This document shows, piece by piece, positions 10,560 through 21,626 of a DNA stretch of 64,000 bases (the stretch's first letter is position 1; each line of letters starts with the position of its first letter). This DNA comes from Gari tellinella. Taxonomy: Eukaryota > Mollusca > Bivalvia > Cardiida > Psammobiidae. Both the position numbers and the translations under genes were made by a program. The stretch lies in assembly GCA_922989275.2 (NCBI GenBank), contig OV277861.1:49019623-49083622 (forward strand). Reading direction: 5' to 3'. The notes beneath the pieces are model-generated. The model searched no databases and was not told where the DNA came from. It saw only the letters and a program-made list of their open reading frames with translations.

Positions 10560-10960
10560 TCCGGGGAAATCTTAGTTATCATTAACTATCTGTGCAATCA
10601 ATTGTAATTCAATTACAATGGAGCAAGGACTCATTACATCCGCGCGAGCGTGTCATTTTGCGCCACCTGAATCACTAGAATATTCCTCCGCGTGACAGGC
10701 AGAGCCATGAAGTGCCCGGATGACAAAAAGTTTTTCTACCGTATCGGCTCCTCGACATGTAAACCCTGGCACCTATTTCATCCTCTCTCTCCTAGATCGT
10801 CTAATAAGTCGGACAAATGATCACACTTCGCCCAATGATACCGGCGCCACTTTTGACTCCATTATTAACCAAGCGGGCCTGCTCTGATTTTCTGCAAAAC
10901 AAAGTAACTCAATCACGCGGGTCCAACTTAATTCAGCGACAGTCCATGTGAGTTTAATAC
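10560..10960. other. Low-repeat block, candidate conserved non-coding element
   Basis: Unlike its surroundings this block has higher GC, no MITE landmarks and dense homeobox-type motifs: CAATTGTAATTCAATTACAA, TGACAGGCAG (Meis/TGIF-like), TCATTACATC and CCATTATTAACC. No long open frame. A regulatory role is inference only. Confidence 0.4.
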
Positions 10961-11121
10961 TTAAATTCGATTCAAGAAAACCAATTATTCATAGATATTA
11001 TATTATGTTAAGAGTTGTCCTGCTTCTGTACAGTGGAATGATACAACTAAACTATATGACAAAGTGTGTGTGTTGAGAGGAAGGTTAAATGACGTTTTCT
11101 TTTAACCTGAGTGGAAAACAG

Positions 11122-11357
11122 TTAACTATTTACCCCCACGAATGCGCATTTCACGACATTTAATTTATTCCTGCACTACAGAAAATAGTTCCAATGTATA
11201 CATCAATGAATATACACCACCAGAAATATAGTTTATGCCCAAGCTTAGATCAGGCTTGAAGTAAAGTAGTATGCGCCTTAATGTACATTCTGCTGTATTT
11301 TCAACCTGCTTCAAGTGGCCTGCTAAACTACAAACAATGGGACAATAGTTAAGAGCC
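11122..11357. mobile_element. Decayed M2
   Basis: TTAACTATTTACC ... ATTTAATTTATTCCTGCAC ... GAAAATAGTTCCAA ... HB hairpin with AAGTAGTATGCGCC / GTACATTCTGC ... CAATAGTTAA. Several arm substitutions. Confidence 0.65.
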
Positions 11358-11394
11358 TGACTGAACACCAACCTCTGTTTGCAATGGACATCTT

Positions 11395-11635
11395 GGGCCC
11401 GTTTCATAAAACTTCGTACCACAAATGTTGTCGTAAGTCAGATTATAAAAGTCTCAATTATTATTTATTTCTCCATCTAATCCTGTCTTGTGACATCTCT
11501 TTGGAATCGTCTTGAAACGACAATTCCAAAGAGATGTCACAAGACAGGATTAGATAATGAAATAAGAAATTAAATGTATTTAAAATTTTGACTTACGACC
11601 GTTTTTGTTGTACGAAGTTTTATGAAACGGGCCCC
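11395..11635. mobile_element. M9 MITE with long hairpin
   Basis: Ends GGGCCCGTTTCATAAAACTT and AAGTTTTATGAAACGGGCCC are inverted partners. The centre is a hairpin with about 40-nt arms (CTAATCCTGTCTTGTGACAT pairs with ATGTCACAAGACAGGATTAG). This copy does not carry the HA core. Confidence 0.85.
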
Positions 11636-11649
11636 TGTTCGCAATGTTA

Positions 11650-11775
11650 TAAAACATATGAATTGAGTCTAGTCTGAGATCGTTCTCAAACATTTGAATT
11701 GGTCATATTTGAGCAAAAGCTCGAATCAGAGCAATCAAGTGATTGAGAACAATCTCAGACTGAACTCACACTATT
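11650..11775. mobile_element. M10 palindromic element
   Basis: TGAGATCGTTCTCAA on the left pairs with TTGAGAACAATCTCA on the right. AATTGGTCATATTTGAGC lies toward the centre. It starts just right of M9. Confidence 0.7.
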
Positions 11776-11847
11776 TCTAACATGGGGACCCTTATAAATG
11801 TGTCTTAAATTAAATAAAAAACCAAACGACATCTTTTTGCACATGTA

Positions 11848-11993
11848 TAGTCGAACTTCATTATCTCGAAGTCGCGTTTTAACTTTGAAACACGGGTATG
11901 TTCGCCTGAACCGAGCTTGAAAAATGCAATTTAAGTTTCGAAATATCGGATAGTTCGAGTTAAGCGAGTTCGAGAAATCGAATTTCGACTGTA
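11848..11993. mobile_element. M11 pogo/Tigger-like MITE
   Basis: Left TAGTCGAACTTCATTATCTC and right GAGAAATCGAATTTCGACTG are imperfect inverted repeats next to TA, with ACACGGGTATGTTCG inside. The CAGTCGAA-type end is typical of pogo-group elements (known). Confidence 0.65.
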
Positions 11994-12173
11994 GTTCTTT
12001 GAGCATAAATGTGTTTGTTTGGAAGAATAGCGTTGCACTTGTTTAATGGCCGGAAGGTCAATTCCTCGCCGAAAACCCATGTAATGTTTAGTTTTTTGTT
12101 TTGTTCTGTAATATGAGACCCTTGAAGGGGTATAATCACTACAGCATTCAGCGTGCGTTGACGCTTTTTAAGT

Positions 12174-12411
12174 TTAACTCATTATCCCCTGAAACTTCAA
12201 GTTTGCAATAAAGACTGGTTCATTTTAGACTATTTATGGTTGGTTTTTGCAATAAATTGCAAAATGACAAACAGTGAAGTCCCTGATCAGAGGGCTCCTT
12301 TCGGAGTACTCTGATCTGGGTCTTCACTGTTTACACAGGACAAGTCTATTATTCACATGTACACTGTTTGGAAATGACGCATATATGTGGGACTAGGGTT
12401 CCAAGGGTTAA
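12174..12411. mobile_element. M5a hairpin MITE
   Basis: TTAACTCATTATCCCC ... CCAAGGGTTAA. HA hairpin with GATCAGAGGGCTCC and the loop TTTC. Confidence 0.8.
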
Positions 12412-12564
12412 ATCAGCTTGTCCGACATTTGACTAAACCCAGTAATGTTCAATGACTTCCCTTTGTAATTGAAACTTTTTAATTAATATCCTGCCAAAAT
12501 ATATACAACATTTGTCTCTGTCTATGTATTGAATGTATTGACTATATGAGCTGTACCATGAGAA

Positions 12565-12655
12565 AACCTGTCTCATTGTGCAAACAATGTAGATCGAGAC
12601 CAATCGCCGCGTCAAAGTCGCAGCGGCTGGTCTTGATCTACATTGTTTGGCACTC
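12565..12655. repeat. Solitary HA-type hairpin
   Basis: CAAACAATGTAGATCGAGAC pairs with GTCTTGATCTACATTGTTTG around an imperfect GC-rich tip. The ends resemble no M family clearly. Confidence 0.5.
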
Positions 12656-12697
12656 ACAAGTATCTAAAGCATTCAATGTAGCTGTATATTATCATGG

Positions 12698-12947
12698 TAC
12701 AGTGGAGAATCTGTTATTCTTTCTCAATAAACGCGTTTACGCTAAAACTTTTATTTGCAGTGCAAACAGTTTGGAGCCAGATCAGACGCCGGGTAACCCG
12801 GCGTCTGATCAGGCTCCAAACTGTTTGCCACCAAGATAAACAAGAATTATCAGAATTGTCCATAAGTTGTTCTTTTCTACGGTTTAGTGTTTTGCGTTTG
12901 CGTACGTTTGCGTTTAAACGGGTAAGAATAACAGATTCTCCACTGTA
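12698..12947. mobile_element. M1 hairpin MITE
   Basis: TA-flanked, ends CAGTGGAGAATCTG and CAGATTCTCCACTG. Intact HA hairpin with loop TA. Confidence 0.85.
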
Positions 12948-12999
12948 TGTGGTAGTGTAGAACAAAATCAGATACATGTATATTTATACTATATAGAGC

Positions 13000-13509
13000 C
13001 TGGGATTACAACGGTGCTCGGTCTTTACAATGTCGCAATGCAATAAGGCAAGTAATGTCATGGCATGGCTCATATGTTAAACACGTAAACACTGAAACAT
13101 CTCTTCGGTGTCACTAGAAATAAGTATGTTAGTATGTTAAAGACATTGCATGACCAAGCTTGGGTGGTAACACCTACCCCCGTAGATAGTTTGAGTCAAA
13201 GCATGGAGAGAATGCACTTACGGTGGTAGCGTCTAGGCAAAGAATCAGTCGGGCGTCTCATGTGAGGCCCGCTTCATATATTTGATAGTTTGATTAGAAA
13301 AAAACCATTGAAAAAAAACCCATTAAGATCTAGAATGTAAGGGTTTCTATGCAAAACTTCAGATACATGTAGCTAAACCGTAGCCTCCACAATTTTGACA
13401 CCTAGTAAGAACAATGGGGGGATCAATGAATAGCAAAGGACAATCTCTTTAACCAATTTCATCCTAGCATCTGTACTAAAGACTACTTGACAAACATCGT
13501 AGACCATGA
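13000..13509. other. Unassigned DNA with a satellite-flank relic
   Basis: No gene. Around 13256-13316 a segment (GAGGCCCGCTTCATATATTT, then GATAGTTTGATTAGAAA and ACCATTGAAAA) matches the satellite-associated sequence near 7755-7808. Confidence 0.5.
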
Positions 13510-13733
13510 TGAGACTGTGACCACTTCAAACCGGTTGTAAGTAAAGCAGAATGCTCCTTAAGGATCATTCTGCTTTACTTTCAATCTGTTATAAGATACC
13601 ATCTCCTAGGATAAAGGAAATGTTCACTTCACTGTGGTAAATGGCCATTCCCTTATAACGGGAAACTATTTTTCACTGTGTAGTAATAGATTAAGGACTT
13701 AATAAGGCGTTTATATGGTGTTATGGGTTAACA
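13510..13733. mobile_element. M2, left end lost
   Basis: Perfect HB tip (AAGCAGAATGCTCCTTAAGG and its partner) and a right end TGTTATGGGTTAA. The expected left CCC terminus is missing. Confidence 0.6.
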
Positions 13734-13984
13734 CGTTCAACCCTAGCGACGAGTATAAACGTCATTAACAAACAGTATACATGTGAAGAGAAAACTTGTC
13801 CTTTGCAAACAGTGCAGACACTGATCAGAGGGCTCCTGCAGGAGCCTTCTGATCAGTGTCTACACTGTTTGTCATTTTGATATACATGTATATTATTGAA
13901 ATCAAGTTTATATAGTCTAAAAAACGGTCTAGATTTGATTGGATATTGAACTTGTTCATTGAAAGTTTCAGGGGTGAATGAGTT
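13728..13984. mobile_element. M5b hairpin MITE
   Basis: Begins TTAACACGTTCAACCCTAGC and GACGAGTATAAACGTC. HA hairpin GATCAGAGGGCTCC with loop TGCA, without the arm mismatch of M5a. The right end is degraded (GGGGTGAATGAGTTA). Confidence 0.7.
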
Positions 13985-14177
13985 ATATAAATTAGATGTG
14001 TTGTAGATCTTGCTGTTGCAATTGCTAGTGGTGGAAATCGGTTGCAAAAATGACCAACAGATTATCGGTTATATCCGTTAGGTCTCAATCGATAACTTTC
14101 CGATTGTCGATCGGTTGACCAAGACGCAGGACTCTATACAGCACAAAAAATATGTTACAAAGGTGGAGGTACACATA

Positions 14178-14430
14178 CAGGGCTGCAATAAGTTGACTTA
14201 AAAATCCTAAGGTTTCCAAATTTGCATTTTCAAATGCGATTTTACGAATCATACCTTTACCCCATCGCCTATGTCTAGTTTTGTTGACACGTGGCTGCTA
14301 AAAGTAGGCTAGAAGTAAAGCAGAATGCGCCTTAAGGCGCATTCTGCTTTACTTTCAGTCTACTTTAAGCTACCATGTTCTAGAAAAAAATCCGAAGATT
14401 TAGGAAAAATCCGGATAAATGGCAGCCCTG
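14178..14430. mobile_element. M6 MITE with HB hairpin
   Basis: Ends CAGGGCTGCAATAAGTTGA and AAATGGCAGCCCTG. Very well preserved HB hairpin (AGTAAAGCAGAATGCGCC and partner). ATCCGAAGATTTAGG near the right end. The target duplication is not recognisable here. Confidence 0.8.
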
Positions 14431-14689
14431 ATTATAGCTTCATTCTTCATAATGTGAGGTACATTTGATTAATTATCTTTACTCTCCCACACACCCACAT
14501 AAGCCTCTGTGTGCATTTAAACAGCAGCTGTTTTACATTATAATAGAAAGTGTAGCATTTGATCTTCGAAATAAAAGCTCAATTTCCCCTGTTTTCATCA
14601 ACATTCAATTTTTTCATAACTTTTAACAATTTCAATATCTTTGCAACGTCGCGAAAAGAGAAAAAAACAAACGATTATGGCTGATTTGG

Positions 14690-14894
14690 CCATAACCCTT
14701 TTATAATAAAATTTATCGTGAGGTTTTTACCTATTTCACAGCCAGTATTGTCGTCTGCTTCAATATTGTCGTCTGCAAATTTGTTTGAAAGTTAGATTTA
14801 AGGCAGTATAACTGATGTTATTTCAAAACACGGCGTCTGATCAGGATCAAAACTGTTTGCGCTGTATGCCGTCATTGAGAGTGAAAGGGTTAAA
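14690..14894. mobile_element. M3b, one-armed hairpin
   Basis: TATTGTCGTCTGCTTCAATA on the left and CATTGAGAGTGAAAGGGTTAA on the right. The hairpin has lost its left arm and jumps straight to CACGGCGTCTGATCAGG. Confidence 0.65.
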
Positions 14895-15089
14895 CAACTA
14901 ATTGTCGGTCTACAACTCGTTATCTTCCTTTTAATTGTGTCCTCTTTCAGTAACTGTTGTTGATTTGACATTTGCAAAACATCATTACATCAAATTTTTC
15001 TTTTTTCTTTCATTTGAGTCGATTAGAGAATGGGTCGTCAGTTAGGCATACTTGAGGAGGCGAAAACGTTTGAGTACGAGTTGACCATT

Positions 15090-15285
15090 TCCGGTTGAGT
15101 CTTGTTCATCTTTGACGATTTATGATTGATTTTAACTATTAATTGCAAAATGACAAACAGTGCAGACCCTGATCAGAGGGCTCCTGTAGGAGCCTTTGGA
15201 TCGGGGTCCACACTGTTTGTCTAGGACAGTGGTTTATTTTACAAGTTCACTGTTTGTAAATCAACCTGTTTTGAGTGTATACTCT
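15090..15285. mobile_element. Decayed M5
   Basis: HA hairpin CAAACAGTGCAGACCCTG ... GATCAGAGGGCTCC with loop TGTA, and a TACAAGTTCACTGTTTG flank. TTAA ends are gone. Confidence 0.55.
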
Positions 15286-15332
15286 ATAGGACGACATAGA
15301 GTAATATTTTGATAAAATTAGGTCAAAAAGTT

Positions 15333-15412
15333 TCTTGAGCCTAGGCTCAAATCTGACCAATCAAATGCTTGAGAACAACTTCAGACTCAACTCAAAAGCT
15401 TTATAAGCGTTT
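15333..15412. mobile_element. M10 palindrome fragment
   Basis: GAGCCTAGGCTCAAATCTG, then ACCAATCAAATGCTTGAGAA and CTTCAGACTCAACTC. Right half of an M10. Confidence 0.55.
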
Positions 15413-15980
15413 GAAGGAGTCACACTCAGGTCAAATTAGTATAGGAATGAATACTTGTTTTCGCAAAAGAAGTCTACAGAAGTGTTTGTACAATACATTT
15501 ACGCCCGACTACACATTTTGAGCAATTCTACGCCGAACCCTAGATCAAACTAAAGTTACCTCAATTTACTTTTTATTTACATGTCTGTAAAGTCCCTGGA
15601 TGGTTATTCTTTAAAACAAAGAATACTTTTAAAATGTTAAGAGAAGACAACCGTTATTTTGGAAGGCACTGAAGGTAAATTTCTGCAGGTATTTTGTCCT
15701 GTTCTATTCTGCCAAAAGCACGGGCATATTTAAATACTTGAAAAGTGTCTTACCCTTTGTGCCTTGTTGATAAAGAAACTAGAACGACAACACTGCTAAG
15801 AAATTCGTAACCCAGTGGCCAGAGTTTGGTATCAAGTATGTGTCCTCAATACCTCACGAGTCTTTAAAGATCTTGACTAATGGTATATATAATACCCAAT
15901 ACTCTGTGCTGATTGACCATGAGCACTTGGATATTAGTCTCAAAAACTAATAATTCGAGCACTTGTCAACCTACTAGTAC
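15413..15980. other. No recognisable feature
   Basis: AT-rich, no open frame above background, no family landmark. Confidence 0.5.
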
Positions 15981-15982
15981 AG

Positions 15983-16218
15983 CGTTGAAGATGTTATACG
16001 GAAACGATACGCAAACGCATTGCAATAAGACGAAGAAAATGGCATATTGTTGACCATTCTGGCTATATATTTCAATTTGGGTTGCAAACAGTTTGAAGTC
16101 TGATGAGACGCCGGGTTACCTTGCGTCTGATTTGACTTCAAGCTGTTTGCACTGGAAATAATAGTTTACCGTTTACAAACGCGTTTACTGGAAACAAAAA
16201 CGTCTATTCCCCACGCTA
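15983..16218. mobile_element. Old M1
   Basis: GTACAGCGTTGAAGATGTTA, ATACGCAAACGCATTGCAAT, HA hairpin with GCCGGGTTACC, then AAACGCGTTTACTGG. Ends heavily diverged. Confidence 0.55.
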
Positions 16219-16581
16219 TTCCCCACGAGTGAGTAGTCCTGGGCTGCCGATGACTAACAGTATGTAAATCCCAGCTGGCAAGAAAACTTTATTTACCATA
16301 CCAGCAAACCAATGCCATCTCACAATAAAAGGGAGAGCCATTTTTGCTATGGGAGTACATATTCAACGCGAGGGGAGTCACGCGAGTACTGTCTGGATGA
16401 GAAATAATTACCCTCTTATAGACATAGAAACCGACCCTGGGAGAACGTACTCTATGGGAGTAGTAATTTGTCGTTACACTGGCACGACATTCCGGTGTTT
16501 CCCAAAATGAAATTAGCCCAAACGAGGGTATCCGTTTTTATGCTATCGTAGCTGTTGGACTATTCGACCATTGTTGCTGTT
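16219..16581. other. No recognisable feature
   Basis: Unique-looking DNA with moderately higher GC; no open frame or repeat landmark. Confidence 0.45.
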
Positions 16582-17000
16582 TTATCCCTTTTCTCCCTGA
16601 AACTTTGAATGGACAATTCCAATTTCCATTTTAGTCTAGTCCATTTCTAACTTTTAAGGAATTTTTTTGTCAATGTTTGGCATTATAACAAACAGTGAAG
16701 ACCCTGATCAGAGGGCTCCTTTCGGAGCCCTCTGATCTGGGTCTTCACTGTTTGCATAGGACAAGAGTACGATTCGCATGTTCACTGTTTCCGATTTAGT
16801 CTAGTTAATTTTGGACGATTTATGGTGACTTTTGTCAATGTCTTGCAAAATGACAATCAGTGTAGATCCTGATCAAAGGGCTGCTTTAGGAGCCCTTTGA
16901 TCTGAGTATTCACTGGTTGCATATGACAAATGTACATTTCACATGTACAATATTTACAAAGGACTGATATATGCGTGACTAGGATTCATAGATGTAAATT
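16582..17000. mobile_element. Head-to-tail M5a dimer
   Basis: Two HA hairpins (about 16689-16755 and 16856-16922) lie in the same orientation. Each is preceded by a CATTT(C/T) and 'GACTTTT/AATTTTTTTGTCAATG' type flank, and the second unit joins inside the first one's right flank. This looks like a dimer by unequal exchange or a truncated double insertion. Confidence 0.6.
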
Positions 17001-17213
17001 TGTTACTTTAAACTTCTTTGCCGTATATATACATCTATACAAATATATACTCTACATAAGTGTACTGGCGCCTATTAGCTCATATAGATTATATTAGTGT
17101 TGATTGACTCAATTAGTTGTAAGTTCTATAAACTGCACAAAGCCATTGTAGCGTTCACTGCAAGAAGAAGAACAAACCTTCGTTCTAAAGTAAATGTTAC
17201 AAGTTTGGCATTG

Positions 17214-17407
17214 CATGTAAAACCTCTCTATAACGATCACTTCATTGTGTGCTTTATTATGTGTTTAAGACAGTTGATAGTTTAAGCTATGTGAATATTA
17301 AAACAGAGAGTTCTTTTAGGTGCTTTCTGTTTCATATTCACCTTGCTTTAAGCTGCCACCTGTCAATAAGCCTTATTTTAACGGTCTTAATAGAGAGGGT
17401 TTACATG
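17214..17407. mobile_element. Diverged M7
   Basis: TAAAACCTCTCTATAACG on the left and CTTAATAGAGAGGGTTTA on the right. Decayed HB-like hairpin with GAGAGTTCTTTTAGG. Confidence 0.6.
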
Positions 17408-17586
17408 TATATATAAGTATGCATTTTATGTACTCATTCTGTTTAAAATAAAATATGTTATATAAATAACGAATTATTGTTATTTACCAATGTGGTCTTG
17501 TTTTGTTAATGTCGGTTGTACTGGTGACGTCGTATGCTTGTGTGAGTCCCCGGACTTATGTGTTGCATTATGTGCCTGAAACACTA

Positions 17587-17799
17587 CTTTAACCATTGTC
17601 CTGTCAATTGTTACTCGACTGATATTTGCAAAAAGTATGGATCCAGATCAGATGCCGCGTTACGCGGCGTCTGATCTGGATTGCAAACTGTTTGACACTG
17701 ATATCGAACTTTCTTTAATTTAAAAAGTATAAATCCTAAAATAATATTTTTGCAGACGACAATTTCAAAGCAGACGATATTACGGCTGGGCAGGGGTTA
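17587..17799. mobile_element. M3b hairpin MITE
   Basis: TTTAACCATTGTCCTG ... GGGGTTAA. HA hairpin stem GATCAGATGCCGCGTTACGC. Right flank GCAGACGACAATTTCAAAGC. Confidence 0.75.
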
Positions 17800-18345
17800 A
17801 AAGATGTCTCCGAATGAAGAGCATTCCCGTTCTATCGTCACATTACTTTCTTGGTGCGCTGCTTCATGATCAATCAAGATTTTTAAACTAATTTAGTGTT
17901 CCTTTTCGCTGCATTCGGGATATGCATTACTTAAAATTACGAGGTGACATGTCCCCACATTGCAAAATGAATTCGATGCATTCCCAGTTGCATAAAATTG
18001 AAATTTATCCTTTTAATTTTTGATTTTTTACTTGATGAATTTGTGAAAGCTAACTTTATACGAGACTTTGAGACTGCCGTTCTCTTTTACCATAAATCAT
18101 TCTTGACGTTTCCTAAACATTAATTAAACATTCTCCCGGTAATTCTCAATAGACATACACTTATAAAACGGTTTGGATCCAGAAAAGGCACCGATAAAAT
18201 GGCACTTGTTCAAGCATAACAACTGAAATATGATTTCCTCATCTTAAAATAATTAAATGTAAAACCTGTTGCAGATTGCCATGCTCAAAGCAGACGAAAT
18301 AACATCAAAATAGTATATGAATCAACATTTACTTTACACTTTACT
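17800..18345. other. No recognisable feature
   Basis: AT-rich DNA without open frames or M-family landmarks. Confidence 0.5.
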
Positions 18346-18555
18346 CTTTGCCTGCCGATATAGACTTTGAAATGTTATTGCAAACAGTTTGGATCCAGAT
18401 CAGACGCCGCGTAACGCGGCGTCTGATCTGGATCCAAGCTGCTTTACACTTGTTTTAAAGTTTCTCTAAATTAATATGTATAAATCTTAATTTGACCGGA
18501 ATTTTGCAAACGAATTTGTAAGCATAGATATTACGGCAGTATAAGATTTATAAGT
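18346..18555. mobile_element. M3b hairpin MITE, weak ends
   Basis: HA hairpin with perfect stem GGATCCAGATCAGACGCCGC. Left TTTGCCTGCCGATATAGA and right ATATTACGGCAGTATAAG flanks. Confidence 0.65.
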
Positions 18556-19070
18556 GGTATAAAACAGAATTCAGAATCATTTAAACACTGGTTACTTCAT
18601 TTGTCGATACTCACAAATTAATTTACAACTGCAAATAATCTAAGTTACGACCGTTCAAAATTAAGCTCAGTATCTTTTTAAGACGAAATCTGATTAAAAT
18701 TGAGTGAAACTCAAACAGGTAGTTTCTTTATAAGGCACCATCTGTCTTTACTCATTCTTTCTAGAAGTTTAATAATGATAATAACGACTTTTACGTAGTT
18801 AACATATTTGGTATATAGTTAAGTTTCAAAAGGACACTCCCTGTCCGTTATAGTATAGGGTTATTTTTCACCATGGATGCTATATTTCAAAATTATATTG
18901 CATATTCTGATCAGAAGGATCTTTGAGCTTTCTGCATTAAAAAGCTATTTAAATTACTTTAATCTTGCATTAAGCGATGAATTTTCTTTGCAGATCTCCG
19001 TGCCTTTATCATTTAGTGACCGTTGGGCATATGTTGAAATTGCTATGGTAGTCAGTAAAGGGTACGCCCC
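18556..19070. other. No recognisable feature
   Basis: AT-rich, no gene or family landmark recognised. Confidence 0.5.
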
Positions 19071-19279
19071 TTAACCACTTGTCCCAGACTGCAATATCTA
19101 TTTGCAAACAGATTGGATCCTGATCAGACGCCGCGCTTCGCGGCGTCTGGTCAGAATCCAAACTGTTTGACACTCAGTTATATATTTTAAATTCAAAATG
19201 CCTAAATGTTAATTTTAAGAAATTAAAGCAGACGACAATTGTTTAAAATCGATGACGTCATAGCAATGAACGGGGTTAA
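19071..19279. mobile_element. M3c hairpin MITE with CRE site
   Basis: TTAACCACTTGTCCC ... GAACGGGGTTAA. HA hairpin with GATCAGACGCCGCG and a TTCG-type tip. A perfect TGACGTCA lies at 19253-19260 near the right end. Confidence 0.75.
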
Positions 19280-19989
19280 AGTGCTCCAACGACTCCCTCA
19301 TTTGCTCATACGAAGAAAGACACTTGTCTCGCAATTAAAACATCAGAATGCGAGATAGCAACATTAAATGCTTTATATTAACTCTCAAAGGAAATATAAC
19401 TCAGTGAACATTTGGATGAGGTATTGCCTCTATTAGCGCGCCATGACCATCTTATTCGGTGCCTAGAATAACCGGAAGGCACTATTTTTCCAAAAAGCAA
19501 TCAGAAAGTATAATGCAAATGTGCATTGGAGAAAATGATCAACTCTGGTTCTTTTTATACATACATGTATTAGTGTTGATAGGTGAAGTATAATCAAAGA
19601 AAAACAAATTTGTTGGTAAATTTGACCATCTAGAAGTAGAAATACGGCCAAACAAGATTTCTATAGAATTCAACCCTTCAATTCGAATAGAAATTGCAAG
19701 ATTTTATGTATGAACGATGTCCAAAAGGCAAACTGTACAGTAGTTAAGTACAAGTATTAAAACAATAACAATGGCCTTTGGGAAAAATAGTGTCTCCCGG
19801 TTATTCTAGGTAACTTATCTTATTCTTCATTCTAAGGCAATGTCTTATTCCTCTAAATTATCATCTGCACTCCCTTCTTCAAATAATTGTATGTTTTAAA
19901 ATTAAATAAATCACACAACTAAATATTGGTGAAAACCCAATTTAGTCTGTGGCCAGACTTCGAGTTTCTTGGTGTCAGGTGTAGATTTA

Positions 19990-20196
19990 CAGTGGAGAAT
20001 GTGTTATTCTTTCCCAATAAACGCGTTTACGCTAAAACTATTATTTGCAGTGCAAACAGTTTGGAGCCAGATCAGACGCCGGGTAACCCGGCATGAATTA
20101 TCAGAATTGTCAAAAAGTTGTTCTTTTCTACGTTTTAGTGCTTTGCGTTTGCGTACGTTTGCGTTTAAACGGGAAAGAATAACAGATTCTCCACTG
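19990..20196. mobile_element. M1 with one hairpin arm deleted
   Basis: Standard M1 ends. The hairpin breaks off right after GGGTAACCCGGC and resumes at ATGAATTATCAG, so the right arm is missing. Confidence 0.8.
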
Positions 20197-20333
20197 TATC
20201 AGGTGTAGATTTACACTGTTTGCAAGTGTAATTGAAGTATTGTGTGACAGGGCAATGGTGTAAGTTGAAATTTTCCAAACAATCTTGAGAAATAATTTTT
20301 TCAGAGTTCACGCCTGACAATAATTGTTCTCAT

Positions 20334-20567
20334 CAACCATTTCCTCCCTGAAACCTCAAATGGACAATTCTAGTTTTCAATTTATTCAATTCCATTGTAG
20401 ACAATGTAGGTTTGATTTTTACAATTTTAATATATATCTAAAATACAAATAGTGTTAACGAACCCTCTGATTAGGGTCTACAGTGTTTGCATAGGACAAG
20501 TGTACTCAACACATGTAGGCTGTTTGCAAATGAAGCATATATATGCGTGACTAGGGTTCAAAGAGTT
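20334..20567. mobile_element. Diverged M5
   Basis: CATTTCCTCCCTGAAACCTC on the left and GACTAGGGTTCAAAGAGTTA on the right. The hairpin is reduced to CCCTCTGATTAGGGTC. Confidence 0.6.
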
Positions 20568-20583
20568 ATCTGCTCTTCTACTA

Positions 20584-20829
20584 CAGTGGAGAATCTGTTA
20601 TTCTTTCCCAATAAACGCGTTTACGCTAGAACTATATTTTGCAGTGCAAACAGTTTGGAGCCAGATCAGACGCCGGGTAACCCGGCGTCTGATCAGGTTC
20701 CATACTGTTTGCCACCAAGATAAACATGAACTATCAGAATTGTCCAAAAGTTGTTCTTTTCTACGTTTTAGTGCTTTGTGTTTGCGTACGTTTGCGTTTA
20801 AACGGGAAAGAATAACAGATTCTCCACTG
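20584..20829. mobile_element. M1 hairpin MITE
   Basis: Full-length, TA-flanked, intact HA hairpin with loop TA. Confidence 0.85.
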
Positions 20830-21016
20830 TACACTGTAGATCTACTTTGTATGTTCAAAACTGTCTGAAACTCGAGATAAATGGATTAAAATCAAAATTT
20901 CTGAAATTCTTTCCTTTATATAAAGGCACTGTAGGTTTGCAAACATGTGATATTAAGGCAATGAATGTATTTGAACAGTGTTGACGTCATAATAGAAGTA
21001 AAAGTATTTCAATTAT

Positions 21017-21148
21017 TAACCCCTTAACTGCAATGGTTAATTGCAAACAGTTAGCAACCTGATCAGTCAATTTACCTAAATTTTGAATTTGAAAATAAAA
21101 GCAGGTGACAATGGTTTATAACAGACGATCTCAAGGTAGTGAATGTAT
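21017..21148. mobile_element. M3c fragment
   Basis: TTAACCCCTTAACTGCAATG and GCAAACAGTTAGCAACCTG. The right hairpin arm is missing and the right flank is partial. Confidence 0.5.
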
Positions 21149-21626
21149 TAAAACTGAATATTTGAAGAAGAAAAAAGATGACAATATAAGAGAGAGATTC
21201 AAAAGTTTTATTGTAACTTAAACATATAATGTTTCTCGTTACATACATAATATATACACAAATATTACAACATGACAAGATATTGTTAGAATATAAACAT
21301 GTTATAAACATATTTGTTATTTCATGATTTAACCTGATTGAACGTGTTTGACACATTCATGAGGTTGAGCTCTCATATAAATGTACTATACCCATATAAT
21401 CTGGATAATATACTTAATACAACACCTATAAAAGTTCATCAGTTTTCATGAACACATTTATCAAGATATATTTATAGTTAACTCACTATATCATTAAACC
21501 CTTTGAAGATAACAACAATGCAATCCGCTATTAGAACAAAGACAAAGAGTTCGGATTTTGATCAGACCCACTGTTTATATATGTTTCCGATACAGTTTTC
21601 TCACATTTAAAATGCTAAGTACCATT

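Larger units (their letters stand above)
19691..21190. repeat. Left copy of the direct repeat flanking the LINE
   Basis: Positions 19691-20753 recur with no visible difference at 26274-27336 (constant offset 6583). The last 10 bp (ACAATATAAG, 21181-21190) recur at 27337-27346. The right copy lacks 20754-21180. The repeat begins AAATTGCAAGATTTTATG. It contains two M1 elements and one M5. Confidence 0.85.

Noticed and set aside
11470..11560. microRNA precursor suggested by the long perfect stem
   Set aside because: Arms are perfectly paired over about 40 nt and sit between MITE termini. This is the signature of a MITE core; without small-RNA data a miRNA call cannot be supported.
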